A stretch of 64,000 nucleotides of DNA, taken from Amaricoccus sp003258405 (GTDB lineage Bacteria; Pseudomonadota; Alphaproteobacteria; Rhodobacterales; Rhodobacteraceae). The stretch's first letter is position 1. Every line of letters begins with the position of its first letter. Below the pieces are notes generated by a model. It did no database searches. It saw only the letters and a program-made list of their open reading frames with translations, and had not been told where the DNA came from. The stretch lies in assembly GCF_043226085.1 (NCBI RefSeq), contig NZ_CP171225.1, forward strand, positions 2,232,001 to 2,296,000. Direction: 5' to 3'. A program made the translations under genes and the position numbers. Shown one piece after another: positions 1 through 9,551 of the stretch.

Positions 1-120
1 GTGCCGCTCACCCGGCTCGGCAAGGCCGGCGGGGCGGAGATCCGGCTCGGCGATGCCGGGGTCGCGCTCGAGGTGATCGCCGAGCGCCACGGCCGGGCTC
101 TTGCAAAACTGCTCGGCTGA
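1..120 (+). CDS. purL: Phosphoribosylformylglycinamidine synthase PurL, C-terminal end (5' end outside window)
   Basis: This is an open frame of 39 codons plus TGA that enters from the left edge, so only the tail is visible. Its residues (VPLTRLGKAGGAEIRLGD near the start, then an ALEVIAERH segment) match the usual C-terminus of PurL, where a V-x-x-x-R-I/L-G-x-x-G-G-x-x-L strand is followed by a short helix. PurL makes FGAM from FGAR, glutamine and ATP in purine synthesis. The identification rests on this short tail plus context: purL directly upstream of bolA and grxD is a common order in Rhodobacterales. A GTG at base 1 is internal, not the start. Confidence 0.6.
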   Translation: MPLTRLGKAGGAEIRLGDAGVALEVIAERHGRALAKLLG

Positions 121-188
121 GACCTTGCAGCGCCGGGTTGCGGGATTTACCTTTGGGGCAAGATTATGTGTTTGCGGAGTGCGGACTG

Positions 189-431
189 ATGGCAATGGAA
201 GCGTCTGATATCGAGCATCTGATCCGTCAGGCCTTTCCGACGGCCGTGATCGAGATCACGGATCTGGCGGGCGATGGCAACCACTACGCCGCGACCGTCA
301 CCGCCGAGGAATTCCGCGGCCTCAATCGCGTGAAGCAGCATCAGATGGTCTATGCAGCCCTCAAGGGCAGGATGGACGGGTCGCAGGGCGAGTTGCACGC
401 GCTCGCCCTCACGACCAAGGCACCGGAGTAA
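189..431 (+). CDS. bolA: BolA family protein
   Basis: An 80-residue BolA-like protein of the monothiol-glutaredoxin-partner type. The core is the BolA fold: an N-terminal helix (IEHLIRQAFP), a strand-turn with GDGNHYAATV, the F-R-G-L-N-R-V-K-Q-H-Q-M-V-Y helix holding the conserved H-x-x-V/M-Y, and a C-terminal ELHALALTT strand. The ATG at 189 was preferred to an in-frame TTG at 138 because it gives normal family length and has GGAG about ten bases upstream. grxD starts 7 bases after the stop. Established knowledge: BolA and CGFS glutaredoxins form [2Fe-2S]-bridged heterodimers in iron-sulfur trafficking and iron sensing, so the two genes probably act together. Confidence 0.9.
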   Translation: MAMEASDIEHLIRQAFPTAVIEITDLAGDGNHYAATVTAEEFRGLNRVKQHQMVYAALKGRMDGSQGELHALALTTKAPE

Positions 432-438
432 CCGAACA

Positions 439-804
439 ATGACCGACCCCAGCCATGAAACGATCAAGGCCGATATCGATGCGAACGATGTCGTCCTGTT
501 CATGAAGGGCACCAAGCAGGCGCCGCAGTGCGGCTTCTCCCACCGCGTCGCGGGGGTGCTCCGTTATCTCGACATCGATTTCAAGGATGTGAATGTCCTG
601 GAGAACGAGGCGATCCGCAACGGGATCAAGACGTTTTCCGACTGGCCGACGATCCCGCAGCTTTATGTGAAGGGCGAATTCGTCGGCGGCTGCGACATCA
701 TCACCGAGATGACGCTTTCGGGCGAACTCGACTCGCTGCTGACCGACAAGGGCATCGCCTTCAATCGCGAGGCCGCCGACAAGATCCGCGAAGCGAACGC
801 CTGA
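439..804 (+). CDS. grxD: Monothiol glutaredoxin, Grx4 family
   Basis: A 121-residue cytosolic monothiol glutaredoxin. The CGFS active site is visible in APQCGFSHR at about residues 31-39, followed by the TFSDWPTIPQLYV strand with the cis-Pro and the GGCDII glutathione-binding turn. Length fits the single-domain Grx4 class. The protein binds a glutathione-ligated [2Fe-2S] cluster and passes it to acceptors or exchanges it with BolA, encoded just upstream. The ATG at 439 was chosen because the longer upstream frame overlaps bolA and lacks similarity to the family. A GC-rich hairpin with the features of a terminator follows 43 bases after the stop. Confidence 0.95.
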   Translation: MTDPSHETIKADIDANDVVLFMKGTKQAPQCGFSHRVAGVLRYLDIDFKDVNVLENEAIRNGIKTFSDWPTIPQLYVKGEFVGGCDIITEMTLSGELDSLLTDKGIAFNREAADKIREANA

Positions 805-846
805 CCGCACGCCGCGAAGGCCGAGCCAAGCGCAATCTCGATCTGA

Positions 847-879
847 AACCGCCCGCCCGCTTTCGCGGCGCGGGCGGTT
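847..879. terminator. Hairpin terminator between convergent grxD and the proline-rich gene
   Basis: Perfect 10-bp inverted repeat (AACCGCCCGC and GCGGGCGGTT) enclosing a smaller CCGC-TTTC-GCGG hairpin, followed by CCGTTT. It lies between two converging genes, so it may serve both strands. Confidence 0.6.
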
Positions 880-897
880 CCGTTTCGGGGCGGACCC

Positions 898-1185
898 TCA
901 GATCGGCACGGGGCCCGGCGGCGGCGGGCCGGGCGGGATCGGCTGCGGCGCATCTGGCGGCGGCGAGACCGGCGGCACATCGGGGTCGGTGGGAGGGGCT
1001 TCCTGCGGACCGGTTGGCGGCGCCTCGACCGGCGGCTCGATCGCGGGCTCGGTCGGAGGCACCAGCGGCGGCTCCTCGGAGGGCATCTCACCGGGAAGAT
1101 CGGGCCCCGGCGGCACAGGCACAGGATCGGAAGGCGGAACGTCGACCGACGCCCGCAGGGCGGGGTGTATGTCTATGTTGCTCAT
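898..1185 (-). CDS. Small proline-rich hypothetical protein
   Basis: A 95-residue protein made almost wholly of Pro-, Glu- and Asp-rich low-complexity sequence (runs such as PPVSPPPDAPQPIPPGPPPP). No transmembrane segment, signal peptide or catalytic motif is seen and no family is recognised. The ATG at 1185 is used; an in-frame GTG at 1203 with GGGGAA upstream would add six residues. It sits just downstream of zapA on the same strand, where a 6S RNA gene is expected in related bacteria, so its first part may overlap a non-coding transcript. The frame could be an accident of GC-rich, C-rich sequence. Confidence 0.4.
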   Translation of the reverse strand: MSNIDIHPALRASVDVPPSDPVPVPPGPDLPGEMPSEEPPLVPPTEPAIEPPVEAPPTGPQEAPPTDPDVPPVSPPPDAPQPIPPGPPPPGPVPI

Positions 1186-1260
1186 GGCGACGAAACGCGC
1201 CACCGCAGCGGCAGGTTCCCCAACCTTCGGGAGACCCCGTCACGCCCTCGAAGGGGTGAT
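1110..1260 (-). ncRNA. ssrS: Candidate 6S RNA (ssrS) downstream of zapA; limits approximate
   Basis: Inferred mainly from position: in many proteobacteria, including Rhodobacter, the 6S RNA gene lies directly downstream of zapA. On the minus strand the segment that follows the zapA stop can form paired elements. An AGGGCG/CGCCCT pairing extended by GGGT/ACCC links the 5' part to bases about 75 nt later, AGGTT-GGGG-AACCT is a hairpin, and TGGCG/CGCCA is a second. The hallmark long central bubble of 6S was not demonstrated, and the proline-rich frame overlaps. A covariance-model search would settle it. Confidence 0.3.
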
Positions 1261-1261
1261 A

Positions 1262-1705
1262 TCAGCCGGCGCGCGCCTCGGCCTCGACCTCGTCGGCCAG
1301 CGCGTTGATGTCCTCGAGAACCTTGGAGAGAAGCCCCACCGCCACGTCGTTTTCGGCAATGAGCTGCTCGATTTCATCGTCGGACAGATGACGCGCGACA
1401 CTCTCGGATCTCATCGCGTTGGAAGCGAGCATCGCAGCCTTGGCTTCCGTGATTCGCACCCGGTCTTCCGCCGCACGCAGATGTTCCGCCGCCTCGTCGA
1501 GCTGGCGCTGCATGCCGGCAAGCCGGTCGGCGAGCATGAGCCCGGCCAGAAGCAGCGTGCGCTTCTCGGTCATGCCGCCGATGGCGACGACCTGCTGCGC
1601 CTCGGCATCGAAGAGCCCCGCGGCATGCTCGAGCGATTTCTCCTCGCCGGCCTCGCAGGCGACCTCGTAGACCCGGCCCCCGATTTCGAGAATGAGTTCG
1701 GGCAT
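1262..1705 (-). CDS. zapA: Cell division protein ZapA
   Basis: A 147-residue ZapA-like protein that binds and bundles FtsZ filaments at the division ring. The N-terminal ZapA domain (about residues 1-60) has the expected LEIGGRVYEVACEAGEE strand pair and the L-L-A-G-L-M-L-A-D-R-L helix. The rest is a long charged coiled coil with a C-terminal extension that makes it somewhat longer than the typical 100-130 residues. It starts 2 bases downstream of the coiled-coil gene at 1708, so the two form one transcription unit on the minus strand. Confidence 0.88.
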   Translation of the reverse strand: MPELILEIGGRVYEVACEAGEEKSLEHAAGLFDAEAQQVVAIGGMTEKRTLLLAGLMLADRLAGMQRQLDEAAEHLRAAEDRVRITEAKAAMLASNAMRSESVARHLSDDEIEQLIAENDVAVGLLSKVLEDINALADEVEAEARAG

Positions 1706-1707
1706 GC

Positions 1708-1959
1708 TCAGGCCTCCTCGATCAGAGGTTTCAACTGCGAGATGAGATCGTCGAGCGCCGCGACATCCTTGTCGCGCTTGGCGCGGATGCCGACGAGCTC
1801 ATCGAGAAGCTTCGCCTTGTCGTTCTCGAGCGATGCGATGCGCTGGCGCATGGCATCATCGTCCGGAGCTTCCCCCGATGTCCTGCGCGCCGCCACTGCC
1901 GCCCGCAGCCGGTCGAGGGCACGGGCGAATTGCGTTTCAAGTTCGTTTATCTGACCCAT
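1708..1959 (-). CDS. Small coiled-coil protein upstream of zapA
   Basis: An 83-residue, almost entirely alpha-helical heptad-rich protein (MGQINELETQFARALDRL at the start, then a charged second helix ending in SQLKPLIEEA). Proteins of this kind precede zapA in many alphaproteobacteria and are annotated as DUF4164-like or hypothetical, so a role near ZapA in division is an inference from context. The ATG at 1959 was chosen because GGAAGAG lies about 7 bases upstream. A longer frame up to 2016 adds residues unlike the helix. tkt is divergent, leaving about 285 bases of shared upstream region. Confidence 0.75.
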   Translation of the reverse strand: MGQINELETQFARALDRLRAAVAARRTSGEAPDDDAMRQRIASLENDKAKLLDELVGIRAKRDKDVAALDDLISQLKPLIEEA

Positions 1960-2150
1960 ATGTGCTCTTCCGAAACCTGTGCGACCAGTTTTAGGCAGGC
2001 CTCCGTGACAATGCAATCAGCGCAGGGCACTCCGGCCACACACTGTGGCAAGCGCGCCCTCGGCCGAGGAAACCGGCGGGAAACCCGCCCGAAGCGGTGG
2101 GATCGCGCCAAAAGTCGGTGCCAGGGCCGCCTGAGGGGGGCGAAACCGCC

Positions 2151-2178
2151 TTGACCCTTGTTTCCGGGCTGCTATCAG
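2151..2178 (+). promoter_or_regulatory. Predicted sigma-70-type promoter of tkt
   Basis: TTGACC (2151-2156) and TATCAG (2173-2178) with a 16-base spacer, about 67 bases upstream of the tkt start. Pattern match only. Confidence 0.45.
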
Positions 2179-2244
2179 TGCGCCACATTCCGGTTCCGCC
2201 GTCTTTCTTGGGCGCGAAACCGATCTGCATGAAAGGTCTCGACC

Positions 2245-4263
2245 TTGGATATCAGCGAACTCCGCGAACTTCATCCCGCCCATTGGGAGAAGGCGGCCGC
2301 CCTTCGGGTCCTCGCCATGGACGCCGTCCAGCAGGCCAACTCGGGTCATCCCGGCATGCCGATGGGCATGGCGGACGTGGCGACGGTCCTCTTCGAGAAG
2401 CATCTGAAATTCGACGCGCGCGACCCGCACTGGCCGGACCGCGACCGCTTCGTGCTCTCCGCCGGGCACGGCTCGATGCTGCTCTACGGGCTGCTCTATC
2501 TCTGTGGCTACGAGGACATGTCCATCGAGGACATCCGCAACTTCCGCCAGCTCGGCTCGAAATGCGCCGGCCACCCGGAATACGGACACGCCACCGGCAT
2601 CGAGACAACGACCGGCCCGCTCGGCCAGGGTCTCGCCACCGCGGTCGGCATGGCGCTTGCCGAGGAAAGCCTCGCGGCGCAGTTCGGCCGCAAGGTCGTC
2701 GATCACCACACCTATGTGATCGCGGGAGACGGCTGTCTGATGGAGGGCGTGAGCCAGGAAGCCATCGGGCTTGCCGGCATGCAGAAGCTCTCGCGACTGA
2801 TTGTCTTCTGGGACAACAACGGCATCTCGATCGACGGCAAGGTCTCGCTGTCGGACATCACCGACCAGGCGGCGCGCTTCGCGGCCTCCGACTGGTCCGT
2901 GCATGCCTGTGACGGCCACGACCCGGAAGATATCGACCGGGCGATCCGCGAGGCGAAGGCGTCCGACCGGCCCGCGCTGATCGACTGCCGGACCCATATC
3001 GGTTTCGGCTCGCCCAACAAGCAGGACACCAAGGGCGCGCATGGCTCGCCCCTCGGACCCGACGAGATCGCGACGGTTCGCGAGATCTACGGCTGGTCGC
3101 ATCCCGCCTTCGAGATTCCGGGCAACATCCTCGAGGCCTGGCGCGCCATCGGCTCTCGCGGCGGTGCCGCGCGCGAGGCCTGGTCCGAGCGGCTGGCGAA
3201 GCTCACGGGGCGCAAGCAGACCGAGTTCGCCCGCCTGATCGCCGGCGAAGCGCCGCGGAAGCTCGTCACCGCGCTCACGAACTTCCGCAAGGCCCAGGTC
3301 GAGGCCGCGCCGAAGCTCGCGACGCGCTCGGCCTCCGAGAAGGTGCTCGAGGTCATCAACGAGGTCATGCCCGAGACGATCGGCGGTTCGGCGGACCTTA
3401 CCGGCTCGAACAACACGCTGACCAAGGGGCTCGGCATCTTCGCCGCGGAAAACCGCGCGGGACGCTATGTGCATTACGGCATCCGCGAGCACGGCATGGC
3501 GGCGGCGATGAACGGCATCGCGCTCCATGGCGGCCGCGTGCCCTACGGCGGCACCTTCCTCGTCTTCAGCGATTACGCTCGTGGCGCGATCCGTCTCTCG
3601 GCGCTGATGAAGCAGCGGGTGGTCTATGTCTTCACCCATGACTCCATCGGTCTTGGCGAGGACGGTCCGACGCATCAGCCGGTCGAGCACATGGCCGCCC
3701 TGCGCGCGATGCCCGATCTCGCGGTCTTCCGCCCGGCCGACATGGTCGAGACGGTGGAAGCCTGGGAGATCGCGCTCACCGGCGCGGCGCGGCCTTCGAT
3801 CCTCGCGCTGACCCGCCAGGGGCTGCCGACGCTGCGCGAGACGCATGGCCGGGCCAATCTCTCGGCGCGTGGTGCCTATGTGCTGGCGGAAGCCGAGGGA
3901 CGGCGGCGGGCGATCCTGCTCGCAACCGGCTCCGAGGTCGAGGTGGCCATGGCGGCCCGGGCGATCCTGCAGGAGAAGGGGATCGGCACGCGCGTCGTCT
4001 CCATGCCCTGCTGGGAGCTCTTCTCGGAGCAGGACGAGAGCTACCGCCGGCGGGTCCTTCCCGCGGGTGCGGTGCGCGTCGGCATCGAGGCGGCCGGCTC
4101 CATGGGCTGGGACCGCTGGCTCTGCGGCGAGCGGGGCTCCGACAAGAAGGCGGCCTTTGTCGGCATGGAAGGCTTCGGCGCTTCCGGCCCGGCACCGGAG
4201 CTCTTCAAACACTTCGGAATCACGGCGGAAGCGGTTGCAGAAAGGGTCGAGAACCTGCTGTAA
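2245..4263 (+). CDS. tkt: Transketolase
   Basis: A 672-residue ThDP-dependent transketolase that moves two-carbon ketol units between sugar phosphates in the pentose phosphate pathway and, where present, the Calvin cycle. Visible are the N-terminal A-N-S-G-H-P-G-M-P-M-G substrate loop, the GHG catalytic turn, the ThDP-binding GDGCLMEGVSQEA segment leading to WDNN, and the pyrimidine-domain GIREHGMAAAMNG with the catalytic Glu. TTG at 2245 is the start because the conserved N-terminal helix (about 27 residues before the next Met) must be kept and AAAGG precedes it. pgk follows 50 bases later; no gap gene lies between them, unlike the frequent tkt-gap-pgk order. Confidence 0.97.
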   Translation: MDISELRELHPAHWEKAAALRVLAMDAVQQANSGHPGMPMGMADVATVLFEKHLKFDARDPHWPDRDRFVLSAGHGSMLLYGLLYLCGYEDMSIEDIRNFRQLGSKCAGHPEYGHATGIETTTGPLGQGLATAVGMALAEESLAAQFGRKVVDHHTYVIAGDGCLMEGVSQEAIGLAGMQKLSRLIVFWDNNGISIDGKVSLSDITDQAARFAASDWSVHACDGHDPEDIDRAIREAKASDRPALIDCRTHIGFGSPNKQDTKGAHGSPLGPDEIATVREIYGWSHPAFEIPGNILEAWRAIGSRGGAAREAWSERLAKLTGRKQTEFARLIAGEAPRKLVTALTNFRKAQVEAAPKLATRSASEKVLEVINEVMPETIGGSADLTGSNNTLTKGLGIFAAENRAGRYVHYGIREHGMAAAMNGIALHGGRVPYGGTFLVFSDYARGAIRLSALMKQRVVYVFTHDSIGLGEDGPTHQPVEHMAALRAMPDLAVFRPADMVETVEAWEIALTGAARPSILALTRQGLPTLRETHGRANLSARGAYVLAEAEGRRRAILLATGSEVEVAMAARAILQEKGIGTRVVSMPCWELFSEQDESYRRRVLPAGAVRVGIEAAGSMGWDRWLCGERGSDKKAAFVGMEGFGASGPAPELFKHFGITAEAVAERVENLL

Positions 4264-4313
4264 CGAAGCGGATCCGTCCGGTTCGGGCAACACAACTGAT
4301 TGGCGAGGAACGC

Positions 4314-5507
4314 ATGGCCTGGAAGACACTCGACGATATGGAACTCTCGGGAAAGGTCGTGCTGACCCGCGTCGACATCAACGTTCCCGTCGAGGCGGGG
4401 AAGGTGACCGACGCGACGCGGATCGAGCGGATCGCGCCGACCGTCAAGGACATCCTCGCCAAGGGCGGGAAGCCGGTGCTTCTCGCCCATTTCGGCCGCC
4501 CGAAGGGCAAGGTCGTGCCGGAGATGAGCCTCCGGATGACCCTGCCGGCGCTCGAGAAGGTTCTCGGCGTGCCGGTGGCGTTTGCCGAGGATTGTGTCGG
4601 CGACGTGGCGGAAAAGGCGATTGCCGATCTGCCTCCAGGATCGGTGCTGCTGCTCGAGAACACCCGCTTCCACGCCGAGGAAGAGAAGAACGACCCGGCT
4701 TTCGCCAAGGCGATGGCCGCGATCGGCGATGTCTACTGCAACGACGCCTTCTCCGCGGCACACCGGGCACACGCCTCGACCGAAGGGATCGCGCGCCTGC
4801 TGCCGGCCTGCGCCGGGCGGCTGATGCAGGCCGAGCTCAGCGCGCTCGAAAAGGCGCTCGGTGCGCCGGAACGGCCCGTCGTCGCGGTTGTCGGCGGGGC
4901 AAAGGTGTCGACCAAGCTCGAGCTTCTCGGCAACCTCATCGACAAGGTCGACAGCATCGTCATCGGCGGCGGCATGGCCAACACGTTCCTCGCCGCCCAG
5001 GGCATCGATGTCGGGAAATCGCTCTGCGAGCATGACATGACCGGCACGGCGCAGGAGATCATGGCCAAGAGCGAGGCGGCGAACTGCACGCTGGTGCTGC
5101 CGACCGATGTCGTCATCGCGCGCGAGTTCAAGGCCAATGCGCCCCACGAGATCGTCGCGGCGAATGCCTGCCCGGCGGATGCGATGATCCTCGATGCGGG
5201 CCCGGCAACCATCGCCCAGATCGCGCTGGTCTTCGAGGCGGCGAAGACAATCGTCTGGAACGGGCCGCTCGGCGCCTTCGAGATCGCGCCGTTCAACGCG
5301 GCGACCGATGCGGCCGCGAAGCGGGCGGCGGCGCTGACCAAGGCCGGCCGGGTGCTGACCGTCGCGGGCGGCGGCGATACGGTCGCCGCGCTCAACGCCA
5401 GCGGCGCCGCGGAAGACTTTACCTATGTCTCCACCGCCGGAGGCGCATTTCTCGAATGGCTGGAGGGCAAGGTGCTGCCCGGCGTCGCCGCGCTCGAACA
5501 GTCCTGA
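4314..5507 (+). CDS. pgk: Phosphoglycerate kinase
   Basis: A 397-residue cytosolic phosphoglycerate kinase, normal bacterial length. It interconverts 1,3-bisphosphoglycerate plus ADP with 3-phosphoglycerate plus ATP. The signature VLTRVDINVP is at about residues 15-24, HFGRPKG at about 61-67, the hinge and GGAKVSTKLELL segment in the middle, and the C-terminal nucleotide loop GGGDTVAAL near residue 355. It lies between tkt and fba with short gaps and no terminator visible, so the three genes are probably cotranscribed as a glycolytic or gluconeogenic unit. Confidence 0.97.
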   Translation: MAWKTLDDMELSGKVVLTRVDINVPVEAGKVTDATRIERIAPTVKDILAKGGKPVLLAHFGRPKGKVVPEMSLRMTLPALEKVLGVPVAFAEDCVGDVAEKAIADLPPGSVLLLENTRFHAEEEKNDPAFAKAMAAIGDVYCNDAFSAAHRAHASTEGIARLLPACAGRLMQAELSALEKALGAPERPVVAVVGGAKVSTKLELLGNLIDKVDSIVIGGGMANTFLAAQGIDVGKSLCEHDMTGTAQEIMAKSEAANCTLVLPTDVVIAREFKANAPHEIVAANACPADAMILDAGPATIAQIALVFEAAKTIVWNGPLGAFEIAPFNAATDAAAKRAAALTKAGRVLTVAGGGDTVAALNASGAAEDFTYVSTAGGAFLEWLEGKVLPGVAALEQS

Positions 5508-5537
5508 GTTTGTATTTGCCACTGTGAAGGAACGATC

Positions 5538-6467
5538 ATGAAGGCGACACGTACAGTCCAGAAGATCCTCGCCAATTACGAAGGCGAAACGCCGGGCGTC
5601 AAAGCCAAGCTCTGCGATATGCTGATGTCCGGCAAGCTCGGCGGCACTGGCAAGATGATCATCCTGCCGGTGGACCAGGGCTTCGAGCACGGCCCGGCCC
5701 GCAGCTTCGCGCCGAACCCGGCCGGCTATGACCCGCATTACCACTACCAGCTCGCGATCGACGCCGGCCTCAACGCCTATGCCGCTCCGCTCGGGCCGCT
5801 CGAAGCCGGTGCCGACACCTTTGCCGGCCAGATCCCGACGATCCTCAAGGTCAACTCCGCCAACTCGCTGATGTCGGGCACAGCGGCGAAGAACCAGGCC
5901 GTGACGGCGTCGGTCGACGACGCGCTGCGCCTCGGCTGCGCCGCAATCGGCTTCACGATCTATCCGGGCTCCGACAGTGCCCTCGACATGTTCGAGGAGA
6001 TCGTCGAGATGCGGAAGGAAGCCGCGGCCAAGGGCATCGCCACCGTGATCTGGTCCTACCCGCGCGGGGAAGGTATCACCAAGGACGGCGAAACCGCTGT
6101 CGACGTCGGCGCCTATGCCGCCCACATCGCGGCGTTGCTCGGCGCCCACATCATCAAGATCAAGCTCTCGACCGATCACGTGATGCAGCCCGAGTGCCAG
6201 AAGGTCTATGCCGAGCAGGGCATCGACATCTCCACCCTCGCCGCCCGCGTGAAGCACTGCGTGCAGTCCTCGTTCAACGGCCGTCGTCTGATCGTCTTCT
6301 CCGGCGGGGCCTCGAAGGGCGCCGACGCGGTCTATGACGACGCCCGCGCGATCCGCGACGGCGGCGGCAACGGCTCGATCATCGGCCGCAACAGCTTCCA
6401 GCGTTCGCGCGAAGATGCGCTCGAGATGCTCGGCAAGCTGGTCGACATCTACAAGGGCAAGGGCTGA
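5538..6467 (+). CDS. fbaB: Class I fructose-bisphosphate aldolase (DhnA/FbaB type)
   Basis: A 309-residue aldolase of the archaeal-type class I (DhnA) family, cleaving fructose 1,6-bisphosphate to DHAP and glyceraldehyde 3-phosphate through a Schiff base instead of a metal. Supporting motifs are ILPVDQGFEHGP near residue 42, IGFTIYPGSD, the IIKIKLSTDH strand containing the probable Schiff-base Lys, and the phosphate-binding FSGGASKG and GSIIGRNSFQR turns near the C-terminus. No class II zinc motif is present. It starts 30 bases after pgk with GAAGGA as ribosome site and is followed by a clear terminator. Confidence 0.93.
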   Translation: MKATRTVQKILANYEGETPGVKAKLCDMLMSGKLGGTGKMIILPVDQGFEHGPARSFAPNPAGYDPHYHYQLAIDAGLNAYAAPLGPLEAGADTFAGQIPTILKVNSANSLMSGTAAKNQAVTASVDDALRLGCAAIGFTIYPGSDSALDMFEEIVEMRKEAAAKGIATVIWSYPRGEGITKDGETAVDVGAYAAHIAALLGAHIIKIKLSTDHVMQPECQKVYAEQGIDISTLAARVKHCVQSSFNGRRLIVFSGGASKGADAVYDDARAIRDGGGNGSIIGRNSFQRSREDALEMLGKLVDIYKGKG

Positions 6468-6494
6468 TCCCGGCCTACGCCTAGAATGTGACGG

Positions 6495-6522
6495 ATTCGG
6501 GGGATTTCCATGTCCCCCGAAT
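6495..6522 (+). terminator. Terminator hairpin after fba
   Basis: Perfect 10-bp stem (ATTCGGGGGA and TCCCCCGAAT) with the 8-base loop TTTCCATG, 27 bases after the aldolase stop; no long T run follows. It probably ends the tkt-pgk-fba transcript. Confidence 0.6.
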
Positions 6523-6567
6523 TCTGCCAGAGTTCCTGAACGGGCAGGAAACAAGAAGTGGCAGGTC

Positions 6568-6876
6568 ATGCACCCGGAACTCGAATCGCGCGGCCTCAGC
6601 GCCGGTAGTGCGGTCTTTGCGATCGTCATGATCGCTCTCGTCTGTTATCTCACCTTCGCAGCCCTTCAGGGCGAATACGGCCTCTTCCGCCTCTTCCAGA
6701 TCGAGGCGCAGGAGACGCGGCTGGAAGCCGAGCTCGCAGCCCTCCAGACACAGCGTGCGGCGATCGAGAACAAGACCGAGCGGCTTTCAGTCGATCATCT
6801 GGATCTCGAACTGCTCGACGAACAGGCCCGCAAGGTGCTCGGTCTCGCCCGGGCCGACGAGATCATCATCCGCTAA
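6568..6876 (+). CDS. ftsB: FtsB-like septum formation initiator (DivIC family)
   Basis: A 102-residue bitopic membrane protein: a short cytoplasmic N-terminus, one transmembrane segment at about residues 15-35 (VFAIVMIALVCYLTFAAL), the G-x-x-G-L-F turn, then a coiled coil and a short C-terminal tail ending DEIIIR. This is the FtsB/DivIC layout, part of the FtsQLB divisome complex that regulates septal peptidoglycan synthesis. ATG at 6568 fits family length. Its place between the glycolytic genes and pdhA, as in many alphaproteobacteria, supports the call. Confidence 0.85.
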   Translation: MHPELESRGLSAGSAVFAIVMIALVCYLTFAALQGEYGLFRLFQIEAQETRLEAELAALQTQRAAIENKTERLSVDHLDLELLDEQARKVLGLARADEIIIR

Positions 6877-7137
6877 TCGGCGAAGGCGCGCTCTCTGAGG
6901 GCTTCGACTGTTGCAAGCGATGCACAGATCGCCCGGTGCGCTGTGGCATCCCTGCCGCTGCATTTTCGTCTTTCGCGCAATCCCTGCCGGCCAGTTCTCG
7001 CTTTGTGTCGATCGGCGGCATGATTTCGCGATTCCGGCCGAAATCTGCCTACCAAATGCGCTTCCGGCCTTCCAAATTTCCCGCAGGCCGTTATAATCAA
7101 AAATGGTTCAACGTTAAACCATCGTGAGGGGAAACGC

Positions 7138-8130
7138 ATGGCGACCAGCAAACCAGCCGGAAAGCCCAATTCAGCCACCAAGGAGGAGCTCCAGACCTAC
7201 TACAAGGAGATGCTCCTGATCCGGCGCTTCGAAGAGAAGGCCGGGCAGCTTTACGGCATGGGACAGATCGGGGGATTCTGTCACCTCTACATCGGACAGG
7301 AGGCCGTCGTCGTCGGCCTCGAGTCGGCGGCGAAGGAAGGCGACCAGCGCGTCACCACCTACCGCGACCATGGACACATGCTCGCCTGCGGCATGGACCC
7401 CAAGGGGGTCATGGCCGAGCTCACAGGCCGCGAGGGAGGCTACTCCCGCGGCAAGGGCGGCTCGATGCACATGTTCTCCAAGGAAAAGGAATTCTACGGC
7501 GGCCACGGCATCGTGGGCGCGAACGTCCCGATTGGCGCGGGCCTTGCCTTTGCCAACAAGTACCGGGGCAATGACAACGTCGCCTTCACCTATTTCGGTG
7601 ATGGTGCCGCCAACCAGGGCCAGGTCTACGAGACCTTCAACATGGCCTCGCTCTGGAAGCTTCCGGTGATCTTCGTCATCGAGAACAACCAGTATGCGAT
7701 GGGCACCTCGCTCGCCCGCGCGTCCTCCACGCCGGCGCTCTACACCCGCGGCGAGGCCTTCGGCATCCCCGGCGAGGCGGTCGACGGCATGGACGTGCTG
7801 GCCGTGCGCGATGCAAGCCAGAAGGCCACCGCGCACTGCCGCGCGGGAGACGGCCCCTACATCCTCGAAATGAACACCTATCGCTATCGCGGCCACTCGA
7901 TGTCCGACCCGGCGAAATACCGTACGCGCGAAGAGGTGCAGAAGATGCGCGAGGAGCGCGATCCGATCGACCACGTGCGCGAACTGCTCGTTTCCTCGGA
8001 CTACGCCACCGAAGACGACCTCAAGGCGATCGACAAGGAGATCAAGTCCGTCGTGAATGACGCCGCGAAATTTGCCCAGGAGAGCCCGGAACCCGCCGAG
8101 GCCGAACTCTGGACCGACGTGTATCGCTGA
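7138..8130 (+). CDS. pdhA: Pyruvate dehydrogenase E1 component, alpha subunit
   Basis: A 330-residue E1-alpha of the heterotetrameric pyruvate dehydrogenase. It carries half of the ThDP site: GDGAANQG at about residues 154-161 leading to IENNQYAMGT at about 181-190, the standard GDG-x(~27)-NN motif. Also seen are the GGFCHLYIGQEA N-terminal segment, TTYRDHGH, and the YRYRGHSMSDP phosphorylation-loop region. First gene of a three-gene operon with pdhB 13 bases and pdhC later in frame order. The 261 bases upstream to ftsB hold its promoter but no element could be picked with confidence. Confidence 0.97.
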   Translation: MATSKPAGKPNSATKEELQTYYKEMLLIRRFEEKAGQLYGMGQIGGFCHLYIGQEAVVVGLESAAKEGDQRVTTYRDHGHMLACGMDPKGVMAELTGREGGYSRGKGGSMHMFSKEKEFYGGHGIVGANVPIGAGLAFANKYRGNDNVAFTYFGDGAANQGQVYETFNMASLWKLPVIFVIENNQYAMGTSLARASSTPALYTRGEAFGIPGEAVDGMDVLAVRDASQKATAHCRAGDGPYILEMNTYRYRGHSMSDPAKYRTREEVQKMREERDPIDHVRELLVSSDYATEDDLKAIDKEIKSVVNDAAKFAQESPEPAEAELWTDVYR

Positions 8131-8143
8131 GGGGGGACGACAG

Positions 8144-9538
<1,395 letters not shown>

Positions 9539-9551
9539 GGAGAAGAGCACA

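Noticed and set aside
4041..6629. Minus-strand frame of 862 codons over pgk and fba
   Set aside because: Shadow; spans three genes and intergenic gaps, no protein family.
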